Part shown: in pieces, positions 1 through 5,433 of the stretch
Layout of the letters: each line of letters starts with the position of its first letter
Numbering within the stretch: position 1 is the first letter of the stretch
Source: Zoogloeaceae bacterium
Lineage (GTDB): Bacteria; Pseudomonadota; Gammaproteobacteria; Burkholderiales; Rhodocyclaceae
Length of the DNA stretch: 14,095 nucleotides
Reading direction: 5' to 3'
Assembly (NCBI GenBank): GCA_031267345.1
Contig: JAIRZG010000157.1
Span: 1 to 14,095, forward strand
Notes under the pieces: generated by a model
The model's input: only the letters and a program-made list of their open reading frames with translations
The model's database searches: none
What the model was told of the DNA's origin: nothing
Made by a program: the position numbers and the translations under genes

Positions 1-558
1 GCTGGGGATGCAGAAGAGATAAAGGCGGCAAGCCGGGGCGCATACGCTGAGGTCGAGTACCCTGGCGATTGGTGCCTGCGCGGAAGCAACGAAGGTAACG
101 AGCCGTACCTGTTGGAGCAGGAGTTCAAGGGAAAAACTGACTGGCGAGCACTCGACGCAGCCTTCCTTGATAGGGTGCCGGATGGGTTTGCTTCGGCGCT
201 GAGCTTCTTCTCCGACGAAGCTTTTCGGTTCTACTTGCCGGCGTACCTGATCGCCGACATCGACGGGCAACTGGATTCCTCCAATCCCGTGTTCCATCTG
301 ACCTACGGGTTGACGGACAGCGCTCGGACGGAGAGGACCAACCCACGGCGGTACGGGGCGCGGACGTGGTTCGAAGACGCAAGCCACAAACTAGCCATAT
401 TCAACAAGGCGCAGGCTGCGGCGATTGTAGCCTACTTAGAGTTCAAGCACGAAGCGGACGAGTTCGCGCAGGAGAACATTGATCAAGCCTTGGCCAACTT
501 CTGGCGTCGTCGTGCGTCCAAAGCCGACGCCGAACCGCTTTCCCCGCAACCAGAGTAG
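1..558 (+). CDS. DUF6714-like hypothetical protein, 5' partial (integron cassette gene)
   Basis: The frame is open from the first base to the TAG at 556-558, so the gene enters from outside the window; the TTG at 112 is only an internal codon. About 185 residues are visible. They include a GDWCLRGSNEGNEPYLLE stretch, a DGFASALSFFSDEAFRFYLPAYL-type core split here as SALSFFSDEAF and FYLPAYLIADID, and an acidic/Arg-rich tail. This pattern matches, from memory, the DUF6714 family, whose function is unknown. No signal peptide or membrane segment is seen in the visible part. The stop codon lies 15 bases before an attC-like site in the same orientation, which is the usual layout of a gene in an integron cassette. 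The family call is moderately certain; the coding call is firm. Confidence 0.75.
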   Translation, partial: AGDAEEIKAASRGAYAEVEYPGDWCLRGSNEGNEPYLLEQEFKGKTDWRALDAAFLDRVPDGFASALSFFSDEAFRFYLPAYLIADIDGQLDSSNPVFHLTYGLTDSARTERTNPRRYGARTWFEDASHKLAIFNKAQAAAIVAYLEFKHEADEFAQENIDQALANFWRRRASKADAEPLSPQPE

Positions 559-573
559 TGCCCCAATAACCCC

Positions 574-631
574 ACTTAACCCTTCATTACAGGGGCGGCA
601 GCAAGCTGCCGCCCCTGAATAGACGTTAGCG
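574..631 (+). other. attC-like integron recombination site 1
   Basis: The site begins with ACTTAAC (574-580), an exact RYYYAAC R'' core, and ends with GTTAGCG (625-631), a GTTRRRY-like R' core with one deviation. Between them is a near-perfect inverted repeat: arm 586-602 pairs with 605-620, including a perfect 12-bp inner stem with an AA loop. The left arm carries one extra unpaired base (A589), the extrahelical base expected in L'' of folded attC. The length of 58 bp is at the short end of known attC sites. It lies between two same-strand genes. A plain rho-independent terminator is less likely because no T-tract follows. Confidence 0.75.
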
Positions 632-637
632 ACCATC

Positions 638-1111
638 ATGCGATTCCAAGTCACCCCTGAGCATGTCAAACGACAAAACCGGAAATCGACACTCTTTGCT
701 TTATTTCTTGTCCTGTTATCCGCTGGATGTGCAGGAGCCTTGTTGAGCGCGAAGTCTCTTTTGGACATGATTCTTCCTGTAATTGGCCTCTCGCTATTCG
801 TCCCGCCAATACTCAAAACTTACAGAATCATCAAAGAAGGAGCAGAGGCGTACCCTGTTCTCGAACTGAATGAAAGTACGGGGAAAATTATCATAAGCTA
901 CAAAGATGTCGTTGTTACTGTCGACATCACACAAATAAAAAATTTAAGGCTTCAATACAAATCTGGGCGATTGGCATCGGCAATTGTCACAACCAGTTCT
1001 AGCGAAGTAATGCGCTTTGAGGGATATGAAAACCTGGAGATATTGGCAACCGCCTTAGAGCGCCTCACTCCTTCTGATCAGGTTACTAATGCGAAGCTCT
1101 ATCATCGCTAA
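638..1111 (+). CDS. Small hypothetical membrane protein (integron cassette gene)
   Basis: This 157-residue protein is of unrecognised family. It has a charged N-terminus, two hydrophobic segments (about residues 18-36 and 41-59) and a hydrophilic beta-rich C-terminal half with repeated short strands (KIIISYKDVVVTVDI, then SAIVTTSSSEVMRF). That layout recalls small inner-membrane proteins with a cytoplasmic PH/YcxB-like domain, but this is only an impression. The segment VLLSAGC resembles a lipobox; the second hydrophobic stretch argues against a simple lipoprotein. The ATG is 12 bases after the cassette boundary with no Shine-Dalgarno, which is common for cassette genes. The TAA stop is embedded in the R'' core of the next attC. 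Together with the flanking sites this defines a 546-bp cassette, 626-1171. Confidence 0.75.
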   Translation: MRFQVTPEHVKRQNRKSTLFALFLVLLSAGCAGALLSAKSLLDMILPVIGLSLFVPPILKTYRIIKEGAEAYPVLELNESTGKIIISYKDVVVTVDITQIKNLRLQYKSGRLASAIVTTSSSEVMRFEGYENLEILATALERLTPSDQVTNAKLYHR

Positions 1112-1177
1112 CCCACCGCTCCAGAGGGACGCTATGTCGGTAAGTCGGCTTCGCGCCTCTGAGCTTGCACGTTAAGC
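1106..1177 (+). other. attC-like integron recombination site 2
   Basis: The R'' core CGCTAAC (1106-1112) is the exact reverse complement of the GTTAGCG that ends site 1. This is what a cassette must show, because its own R'' pairs with its first six bases in the circular form. The R' core GTTAAGC (1171-1177) fits GTTRRRY exactly. Inner arms GCTCCAGAGG (1118-1127) and CCTCTGAGC (1156-1164) pair with one extra C on the left arm, the same extrahelical-base pattern as in site 1. The length is 72 bp. It ends one cassette (626-1171) and opens the next at 1172. Confidence 0.78.
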
Positions 1178-1219
1178 AAGGTCGAAGTGTGGCGAAGGAC
1201 TTGACAGAAGGCGCAAATT

Positions 1220-1321
1220 ATGCGCGCCTTGGATTTTGCATACGACAAAGCAGTCAATGGCGTTGTCGGCATGGACTCAGCAAGCGAGCGAGAAAGAAAG
1301 GGTTTGCTATGGCGGGAATGA
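1220..1321 (+). pseudogene. EcsC-like N-terminal remnant (33 codons)
   Basis: A short frame starts at ATG 1220, 48 bases into the third cassette, and stops at TGA 1319-1321. Its first 22 residues (MRALDFAYDKAVNGVVGMDS) resemble the start of EcsC-family proteins, which typically carry a YDKAVxGxxGxDSA motif followed by AEELAxDYL. Here the similarity ends after GMDSAS and the frame closes soon after. The rest of the family's hydrophobic region is absent in all frames nearby, suggesting the original cassette gene was cut and replaced by the AT-rich segment downstream. Recognition is from memory of a short motif, so this is tentative. Confidence 0.35.
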
Positions 1322-1404
1322 TCGCGGCGCTTGTTTTGTCCTTGTGCGCGAGCTACGCAGTTCAGTCTAGCGTCAATGAAGTCAATGGAAAGGAGAGCGA
1401 CGTT

Positions 1405-1722
1405 ATGCGCTTTGGCAAAACTATTAACCTTGAAATAACGAAAGACGAAATGGTCGATTTTGAGCACTTGCAAAAGGTTCTTGACGGCAAAATAAAAAAG
1501 AGTACGCCTCATTTTGATCTGTTGAACAGAGACGGCCTAAAAGAACTAATCGAGTATATGAAAACAAATAATTACGTGATTGTTTCGGGCAAATACGTCT
1601 TTAATCAAGGGTGGAAATTTGAAAAAGGCGATTTTATAACAAATAGCGGCGAAAGGCGGGAAATATTTAGATTTATCGTTAAAGAAAGAGAGTATGCAAA
1701 ACCGAAAGAAGATCAAAAATGA
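1405..1722 (+). CDS. Hypothetical protein, first gene of an AT-rich coupled pair
   Basis: The family is not recognised. I place the start at ATG 1405 because AAAGGAG (1389-1395) lies nine bases upstream and because the AT-rich composition begins about there; this gives 105 residues. An ATG at 1309 in the same frame would add a 32-residue hydrophobic N-terminus (MAGMIAALVLSLCASYA) that could be a signal peptide, making 137 residues. A TTG at 1165 lies inside attC and is rejected. The protein is rich in Lys, Glu, Phe and Ile, with no Cys in the 105-residue form and no obvious catalytic motif. The TGA overlaps the next gene's start (ATGA), implying translational coupling. It could be the detached tail of a polymorphic toxin, given its partner, but this is inference. 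Confidence 0.6.
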   Translation: MRFGKTINLEITKDEMVDFEHLQKVLDGKIKKSTPHFDLLNRDGLKELIEYMKTNNYVIVSGKYVFNQGWKFEKGDFITNSGERREIFRFIVKEREYAKPKEDQK

Positions 1723-2117
1723 ACGTCGAAATTCTGACCAAAGATGAAATACTAAACGATGGCATTGAATTTGACGGGAGAAATCTTTATTGCAAAATGT
1801 TTATTGATATTCGGTGCGCCAGAGAAGAATTGATTGATATTATCGTTAAGCTAACCGACGGGGAAAAAGAGTTATTCAGGACGATCAACGCATACTTTGG
1901 AGAGATTGACGTTAATGAAAACTCCGGTTTTTACGCAAACGAAGCGAGAGACGATAGCTTTCTGTATTATAAATTTTATTTAGATATCGCGCCAAAACCT
2001 CAAATAGGCGCGACTGAATATATTTCAAACGTTAAAAAAATAATGAAATATTTTATTTCGCAAAATATCAACGTAGCGGCGGCGTGTGATTTTGAAGACG
2101 AACTTACAGGAGTTTAA
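1719..2117 (+). CDS. Hypothetical small acidic protein, immunity-like
   Basis: This 132-residue soluble protein has no signal peptide. It is acidic, AT-rich in codon use and ends in NVAAACDFEDELTGV. The layout (short start strand, an IDIRCAREELIDIIVKLTDG helix region split as IDIRCAREEL and IDIIVKLTDG, then a LYYKFYLDI strand and an xxxCDFEDEL end) is typical in style of orphan immunity proteins of contact-dependent or Rhs-type toxins, which travel as spare genes. I could not assign a named family. It overlaps the upstream gene by four bases (ATGA). Base composition differs sharply from the GC-rich neighbours, suggesting recent acquisition from an AT-rich source. Confidence 0.7.
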   Translation: MNVEILTKDEILNDGIEFDGRNLYCKMFIDIRCAREELIDIIVKLTDGEKELFRTINAYFGEIDVNENSGFYANEARDDSFLYYKFYLDIAPKPQIGATEYISNVKKIMKYFISQNINVAAACDFEDELTGV

Positions 2118-2192
2118 TTTTATTGGATCGACTGTCAGGGCGCTTTGGGCGCGAATTATGCGTACAGGGCGAGCTTTGTAATTATTTGCAGG

Positions 2193-2381
2193 TTATGTTT
2201 TTCTATTGTTCAAACGGGTTATTTCGGGAGACGTAAGCGGGATTCCCTTATCCGCCACGCTTACGCAAAAACCGACGGCGGCGCAATTATTTTTATATTG
2301 GCTCTCCAAAACGGCTCCGTTTGTCAGATACCGTTTCTCAAGCCCTTCCTGTTTGCCGTCGCTAAACGATATTTTTTCCAT
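2193..2381 (-). pseudogene. YwqK/MORN-type repeat protein fragment
   Basis: This 62-residue frame starts at ATG 2381, with AGGAA about six bases upstream. It reads as one MORN-like unit (FSDGKQEGLEKRYLTNGAVL, then ESQYKNN) followed by a GFCVS...GIPLTSPEITRLNN ending. That ending recalls the C-terminal module of YwqK-family proteins, often annotated as antitoxin or immunity-like. Full members have several such units, so this is probably a surviving C-terminal piece expressed from an internal start, or a dead remnant. Inverted repeat arms CGTAAGCG (2232-2239) and CGCTTACG (2258-2265) lie within it. The rest of the 2118-2490 gap shows no other convincing gene. Confidence 0.45.
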
Positions 2382-2493
2382 TGTATTTCCTGACGCACCG
2401 CGCGGGTGAAAAGTCCGCGCAACGACGCGGCGGAACAGCGTTCAATCTGGAACGATCCCGCGCCGCAGGCGCGCATCGCCGCCCGCAAGGGCT

Positions 2494-2955
2494 TTATTCC
2501 CATTCCAGACGGGTGAGTTTCCAGTCTTTGCCGTCCTTGACCCAGCCCATGCGAACCTGAAACTGGCGGGCGTTGTCGGGGATCAAGCCTTCCGCGCCGA
2601 TCAGGGCGACTTTGGCGGTGCTGCTGGCGCGGTCGGGCATCTGGGCGTCGATGCGGCTTTCGCTGCTCAACACCATGACGCGGATGTTCTGGTAGCGGGT
2701 AAACATCAGGAGCATGGTTCTGCGCGCCCATTCCCGCCCGTTTTCGGGCGCGGCAGTGGCAAAATCCTCGCTCAACAGCGAGAGGACGCGACGGGCGTCT
2801 TTTTCTTCCAGCGCGGATTGCAGTTCATGGGCGCTGGCTTCCAGCGCGACCTGCGGATCCGTGCGGCTACACGCGGAAAAAAACAGCCCCGCGCCAAGAA
2901 ACAGCAACGTCAGACAGACGCGCCAAGGCGCTGTATCAGTGGCGTACCGGCGCAT
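2494..2955 (-). CDS. Small lipoprotein of NTF2-like size
   Basis: This 153-residue predicted lipoprotein has an Arg start, a hydrophobic stretch at 13-27 and a lipobox-like FSAC with Cys29, so it should be exported and lipidated. The mature part (ALEASAHELQSALEEKDARR, then a helical stretch, then FQVRMGWVKDGKDWKLTRLEW) has the helix-helix-curved-sheet pattern of small NTF2/SnoaL-like domains; I cannot name a specific family. The start at 2955 (MRRYATD) puts the signal peptide at the N-terminus; frame-compatible ATGs up to 3003 would bury it. It overlaps the last 20 bases of slyD, so the two are likely co-transcribed. Downstream, a weak GC-rich hairpin without a T-tract is seen. Confidence 0.75.
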   Translation of the reverse strand: MRRYATDTAPWRVCLTLLFLGAGLFFSACSRTDPQVALEASAHELQSALEEKDARRVLSLLSEDFATAAPENGREWARRTMLLMFTRYQNIRVMVLSSESRIDAQMPDRASSTAKVALIGAEGLIPDNARQFQVRMGWVKDGKDWKLTRLEWE

Positions 2956-3457
2956 CAACGTCATCTTCGTCGTCGTCCTCATCCACGCCGTGCACATGAC
3001 CATGCGCGATTTCTTCCGTGCTGGCGGGACGCACGGCAGTCACGGTGCAGGTAAAAATCAGGGCTGCGCCCGCCAGCGGGTGATTGCCGTCCAGCACGAC
3101 CGTATCGTCGGTAATTTCGGTCACGCGATAGAGGACAAAATCATCCTCCTCCGCGCCCTCTGGCGCGCCTTCAAATTGCATTCCGACTTCAATGCCGGAC
3201 GGAAAGTTGGCGCGCGGCTCAACCTGCACCAGACTGGCGTCGTATTCGCCAAAGGCGTTATCCGGTTGCAGCTTGAGGGTGACGGTATCGCCCACGCGCT
3301 TTTCATGCAGCGCCTCCTCGACGCGGGGAAAAATATCGTCATAGCCACCGTGCAGGTAGACCAGCGCCTCCTCGCCTGCGTCAAGCAATTCGCCTTCCGG
3401 ATCGGTGACGTTGTAATCCAGCGTGACAACGGTGTTTTTATGGACTTGTGCGCTCAT
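2936..3457 (-). CDS. slyD: FKBP-type peptidyl-prolyl cis-trans isomerase, SlyD family
   Basis: SlyD-type isomerases catalyse proline isomerisation and act as cytoplasmic chaperones; many bind nickel through a His-rich tail. The 173 residues show the split FKBP domain (about 1-70 and 125-147) around an insert-in-flap domain (about 71-124). The signature VLDGNHPLAGAALIFTCTV lies at 121-139. The tail after residue 150 contains HGHVHG followed by a run of Asp/Glu and a final His. It is shorter and less His-rich than the E. coli tail and lacks its Cys residues, so metal binding may be weaker. Beta-proteobacterial SlyD-like proteins commonly look like this. The 3' end overlaps the following lipoprotein gene. 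Confidence 0.9.
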   Translation of the reverse strand: MSAQVHKNTVVTLDYNVTDPEGELLDAGEEALVYLHGGYDDIFPRVEEALHEKRVGDTVTLKLQPDNAFGEYDASLVQVEPRANFPSGIEVGMQFEGAPEGAEEDDFVLYRVTEITDDTVVLDGNHPLAGAALIFTCTVTAVRPASTEEIAHGHVHGVDEDDDEDDVDAPVRH

Positions 3458-3526
3458 GGGCGGCTTGTGCCTTCAGTAATGATGCGCCCAAATGGACTGC
3501 GGGGCGCAAAAGGTTGGGGGGAAAGT

Positions 3527-4519
3527 TCAGTTGGCGCGGATGCGGCCGCCGCCCGCCTTGTTGGCTCCAATCGCCCGTGAACGCGCCAACGCCAGCAAGG
3601 CGTCGCCTTCCAGATTGCCGTCTTCGGGACGACTGGCGATGCCCACGCTGATGCTGATGACGACAGGTTTGCCGTGATAGGCGATGCTGGCGGCGGAAAG
3701 CCCCCTGACGACCCGTTTGGCGAACGCGGCGCAGGCTTCCATGCTGCTGTTCTGGGCGACGATGGCGAAAGCGCCGGGGTGGTCATAACCGACAATATCG
3801 CTGACGCCGATTTTTTCCTGCACCAGATGCGCCAGCTTTTCGATAATCTTGCCCGCAATGGGCGCGCCCAGACTGGCGGCAATGGCGGTATAACCATCCA
3901 GGGTGAAAATCAGCACAGCGTTCCGCGTGCCCGGATGCGAACACATGCGGCGCACGCCATCCGCAAACAGGGTGGCGGACAACAACGCGGCGCTGTGCGG
4001 CGTCTTGCCCATCTTGCCCTTGCCGCGCGTGGCGGTGCGATCCGCAATCAACCCGCCGGGCAACAGGGACTCCACCGCAGCCGGAGCGGGTTTGGGCGCA
4101 GCCGCCGGAGCAGGTCTGGGGGGCGCAATCACCGGATCTGCCGCGTCTTCCGTGTGTCGCGCCATGATGGCGAGCACGTCATCCTTGCTGATGCCGTTGA
4201 ACATGAACCCCGTCACGCCCGACTTTTTGGCCTGATCCACGATGGCTTCGATGCGGCTTTCCGAACCGATGAAATAAAAGGGAAGTTTTTTCAACCGTTC
4301 CAGACTGCTGTGACGCAGACGATCCAGCAGCGACATGCCATCCAGCCGGTACAGATCCAGACCGGAAATGACCATGCAAATATCGTGATTCAGCATCGCG
4401 GTATGCCACGCAAACTCACCCTCAAGCGCCTCAACCACCTTGTACTGGCCTGCCAGATGGTGTGCCAGAACCGCGCGGATCACATTGGATTCATGAACCA
4501 GCAAAACATTGTTTTTCAT
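3527..4519 (-). CDS. Degenerate receiver-GGDEF regulatory protein
   Basis: The 330 residues carry an N-terminal receiver-like domain (about 1-122), an Ala/Pro-rich linker (130-150) and a C-terminal GGDEF-fold domain (about 175-325). Both domains lack their chemistry. In the receiver the acidic pair is H9-E10, the phospho-acceptor position aligns with Gly53 and the conserved Lys is replaced by Asn108. In the GGDEF domain the signature loop reads GYDHPGAFAIV (244-254) instead of GGDEF, the metal-binding Asp of the FDID motif is Thr (FTLD), and no RxxD inhibitory site is seen. The fold markers ISISVGIA and the GGGRIR end remain. It probably acts as a protein-interaction or sensory scaffold rather than a diguanylate cyclase. 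GAGAGG precedes ATG 4519 at a good distance. Confidence 0.85.
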   Translation of the reverse strand: MKNNVLLVHESNVIRAVLAHHLAGQYKVVEALEGEFAWHTAMLNHDICMVISGLDLYRLDGMSLLDRLRHSSLERLKKLPFYFIGSESRIEAIVDQAKKSGVTGFMFNGISKDDVLAIMARHTEDAADPVIAPPRPAPAAAPKPAPAAVESLLPGGLIADRTATRGKGKMGKTPHSAALLSATLFADGVRRMCSHPGTRNAVLIFTLDGYTAIAASLGAPIAGKIIEKLAHLVQEKIGVSDIVGYDHPGAFAIVAQNSSMEACAAFAKRVVRGLSAASIAYHGKPVVISISVGIASRPEDGNLEGDALLALARSRAIGANKAGGGRIRAN

Positions 4520-4546
4520 CTTGCGCCTCTCGACAACAGCGACAGG

Positions 4547-4574
4547 ATTATGCCACTCCGCTTGCAGAACTCAA
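4547..4574 (-). promoter_or_regulatory. Sigma-70 type promoter for the receiver-GGDEF gene
   Basis: On the minus strand TTGAGT (4569-4574) and CATAAT (4547-4552) are separated by 16 bases, matching four and five of six consensus positions. The predicted start of transcription is near 4540, about 20 bases before the ATG at 4519. It lies past the tRNA terminator, so this gene appears independently expressed. Confidence 0.5.
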
Positions 4575-4620
4575 AGCGGGAAGACAAAAAATGACCGCGC
4601 GTCATAACACGCATATTTCC

Positions 4621-4658
4621 GAAAACAAAAGGATACGGTCTTGCAACCGTATCCTTTT
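4621..4658 (-). terminator. Rho-independent terminator after tRNA-Val
   Basis: Arms 4627-4639 and 4646-4658 form a perfect 13-bp inverted repeat (AAAAGGATACGGT against its complement) around a six-base loop. On the minus strand the stem is followed by TTTTGTTTTC. It begins four bases after the CCA end of the tRNA, so it should end the hup-tRNA transcript. A T-run on the opposite strand could make it work in both directions. Confidence 0.85.
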
Positions 4659-4662
4659 GGAC

Positions 4663-4738
4663 TGGTGGGCGCTGACGGGTTCGAACCGCCGACATTCGCC
4701 TTGTAAGGGCGACGCTCTACCAACTGAGCTAAACGCCC
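4663..4738 (-). tRNA. tRNA-Val (anticodon UAC)
   Basis: A 76-base cloverleaf is seen on the minus strand: acceptor stem GGGCGTT paired with AGCGCCC, D-arm GCTC/GAGC, anticodon arm TCGCC-CTTACAA-GGCGA with TAC at 4703-4705, a T-arm with TTCGAAC, discriminator A and an encoded CCA. The UAC anticodon reads GUA, GUG and probably GUU valine codons. The 5' end is six bases after the HU stop codon and a strong terminator follows, so it appears to be released by processing from an HU mRNA. Confidence 0.95.
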
Positions 4739-4744
4739 GGAATT

Positions 4745-5026
4745 TCACTTCTTTTTGTTGACCAGTTCTTTCAGCGCCTTGCCAGGCGTGAATTTGGGTA
4801 CTCTGGTCGCCTTGATTTTGAGCGGCTTGCCCGTTTGCGGATTGCGACCCGTGCGCGCGGCGCGGTCGCCCACCCAGAAAGAGCCAAAGCCCACCAGAGA
4901 GAGACGATCCCCCTTCTTCAACGCGCCCGTCACCGTCTTGATGGTCGCATCCAGCGCATTGCTGGCGGCAGACTTGGAAAGCTTGGCTTCGGCAGCAATG
5001 GCGTCAATCAGTTCCGATTTATTCAT
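4745..5026 (-). CDS. hupB: DNA-binding protein HU
   Basis: HU is a small dimeric nucleoid protein that bends and compacts DNA. The 93 residues contain the full family pattern: N-terminal MNKSELIDAIAAEAKLSK helices, the GFGSFWVGDRAARTGRNPQT beta-arm with its RNPQTG DNA-intercalating tip, and the C-terminal KALKELVNKKK helix. The start at 5026 is set by the canonical MNKSEL beginning; the longer frame to 5110 is untranslated leader. It is placed after lon as in other beta-proteobacteria, but a 238-bp MITE-like insert separates the two, so hup probably uses a promoter within 5027-5163. I found no convincing -35/-10 pair there. Confidence 0.95.
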   Translation of the reverse strand: MNKSELIDAIAAEAKLSKSAASNALDATIKTVTGALKKGDRLSLVGFGSFWVGDRAARTGRNPQTGKPLKIKATRVPKFTPGKALKELVNKKK

Positions 5027-5163
5027 TTCACAAAAACCCCCATGGTTTGATGGAAAAAAACACAAAACATCCGGCAAGGTCTCAAGCCAGAAACATAACG
5101 CAAGCCCCAAACCCGACCAGCGGCAATACTACCCTAAACCACCGTCAGGAAACAGCCTTAAGC

Positions 5164-5421
5164 GCGTCATTTTCAGGGCAATCGGGTGAACGCTGCCTGA
5201 CGCCCCCGCAACTTACGCAGGGATGAGGCAGACGAGGATCGGGCAAGACGTTGAAGTGGGCCGGAAACGTGGCCGATTCGGCCTGCGTCCCGGTGTGGTT
5301 GGCGGAGGACTCGGACATGCGGTATCCCGCAACGGGTGAAGGCGCCTGCAAGAATGACGGAACAAACCGCCAAACAACAGGTTAGGCAGCTTTGTTCACC
5401 CGATTGCCCCGGCGTCATTTT
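5164..5421. mobile_element. MITE-like element (238 bp) with 10-bp target duplication
   Basis: The element spans 5174-5411. Its terminal inverted repeats match over 17 of 18 bases (left CAGGGCAATCGGGTGAAC, right reads CGGGGCAATCGGGTGAAC inward), followed on both sides by GCTGCCT after a three-base offset on the right. The direct repeat GCGTCATTTT flanks it exactly at 5164-5173 and 5412-5421. No transposase frame is inside, so it would be non-autonomous. The CAGGG ends and a duplication of this size recall the ISAs1 family (8-10 bp), which is my tentative source. It sits 12 bases after the lon stop codon, in the lon-hup gap. An inner palindrome GGCCGATTCGGCC may fold in RNA. Confidence 0.75.
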
Positions 5422-5433
5422 GCATATACTGCG

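Noticed and set aside
590..617. Rho-independent terminator between the first two genes
   Set aside because: The stem is strong, but no T-run follows and integron core sites bracket it with an extrahelical base, so attC explains it better.
1165..1404. N-terminal extension of the AT-rich gene from a TTG at 1165
   Set aside because: The TTG is inside the attC site, and the extension has no Shine-Dalgarno and a different composition; ATG 1405 has AAAGGAG at the right distance.
5027..5110. N-terminal extension of HU to 5110
   Set aside because: HU proteins start at MNKSEL; the 28 added residues are not family-like and come from a leader.
5174..5411. Structured RNA or riboswitch (cobalamin-like, 6S-like) in the lon-hup gap
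   Set aside because: The terminal pairing suggested an RNA, but the exact flanking 10-bp duplication and inverted ends fit a transposable element better; no riboswitch core motif could be matched.
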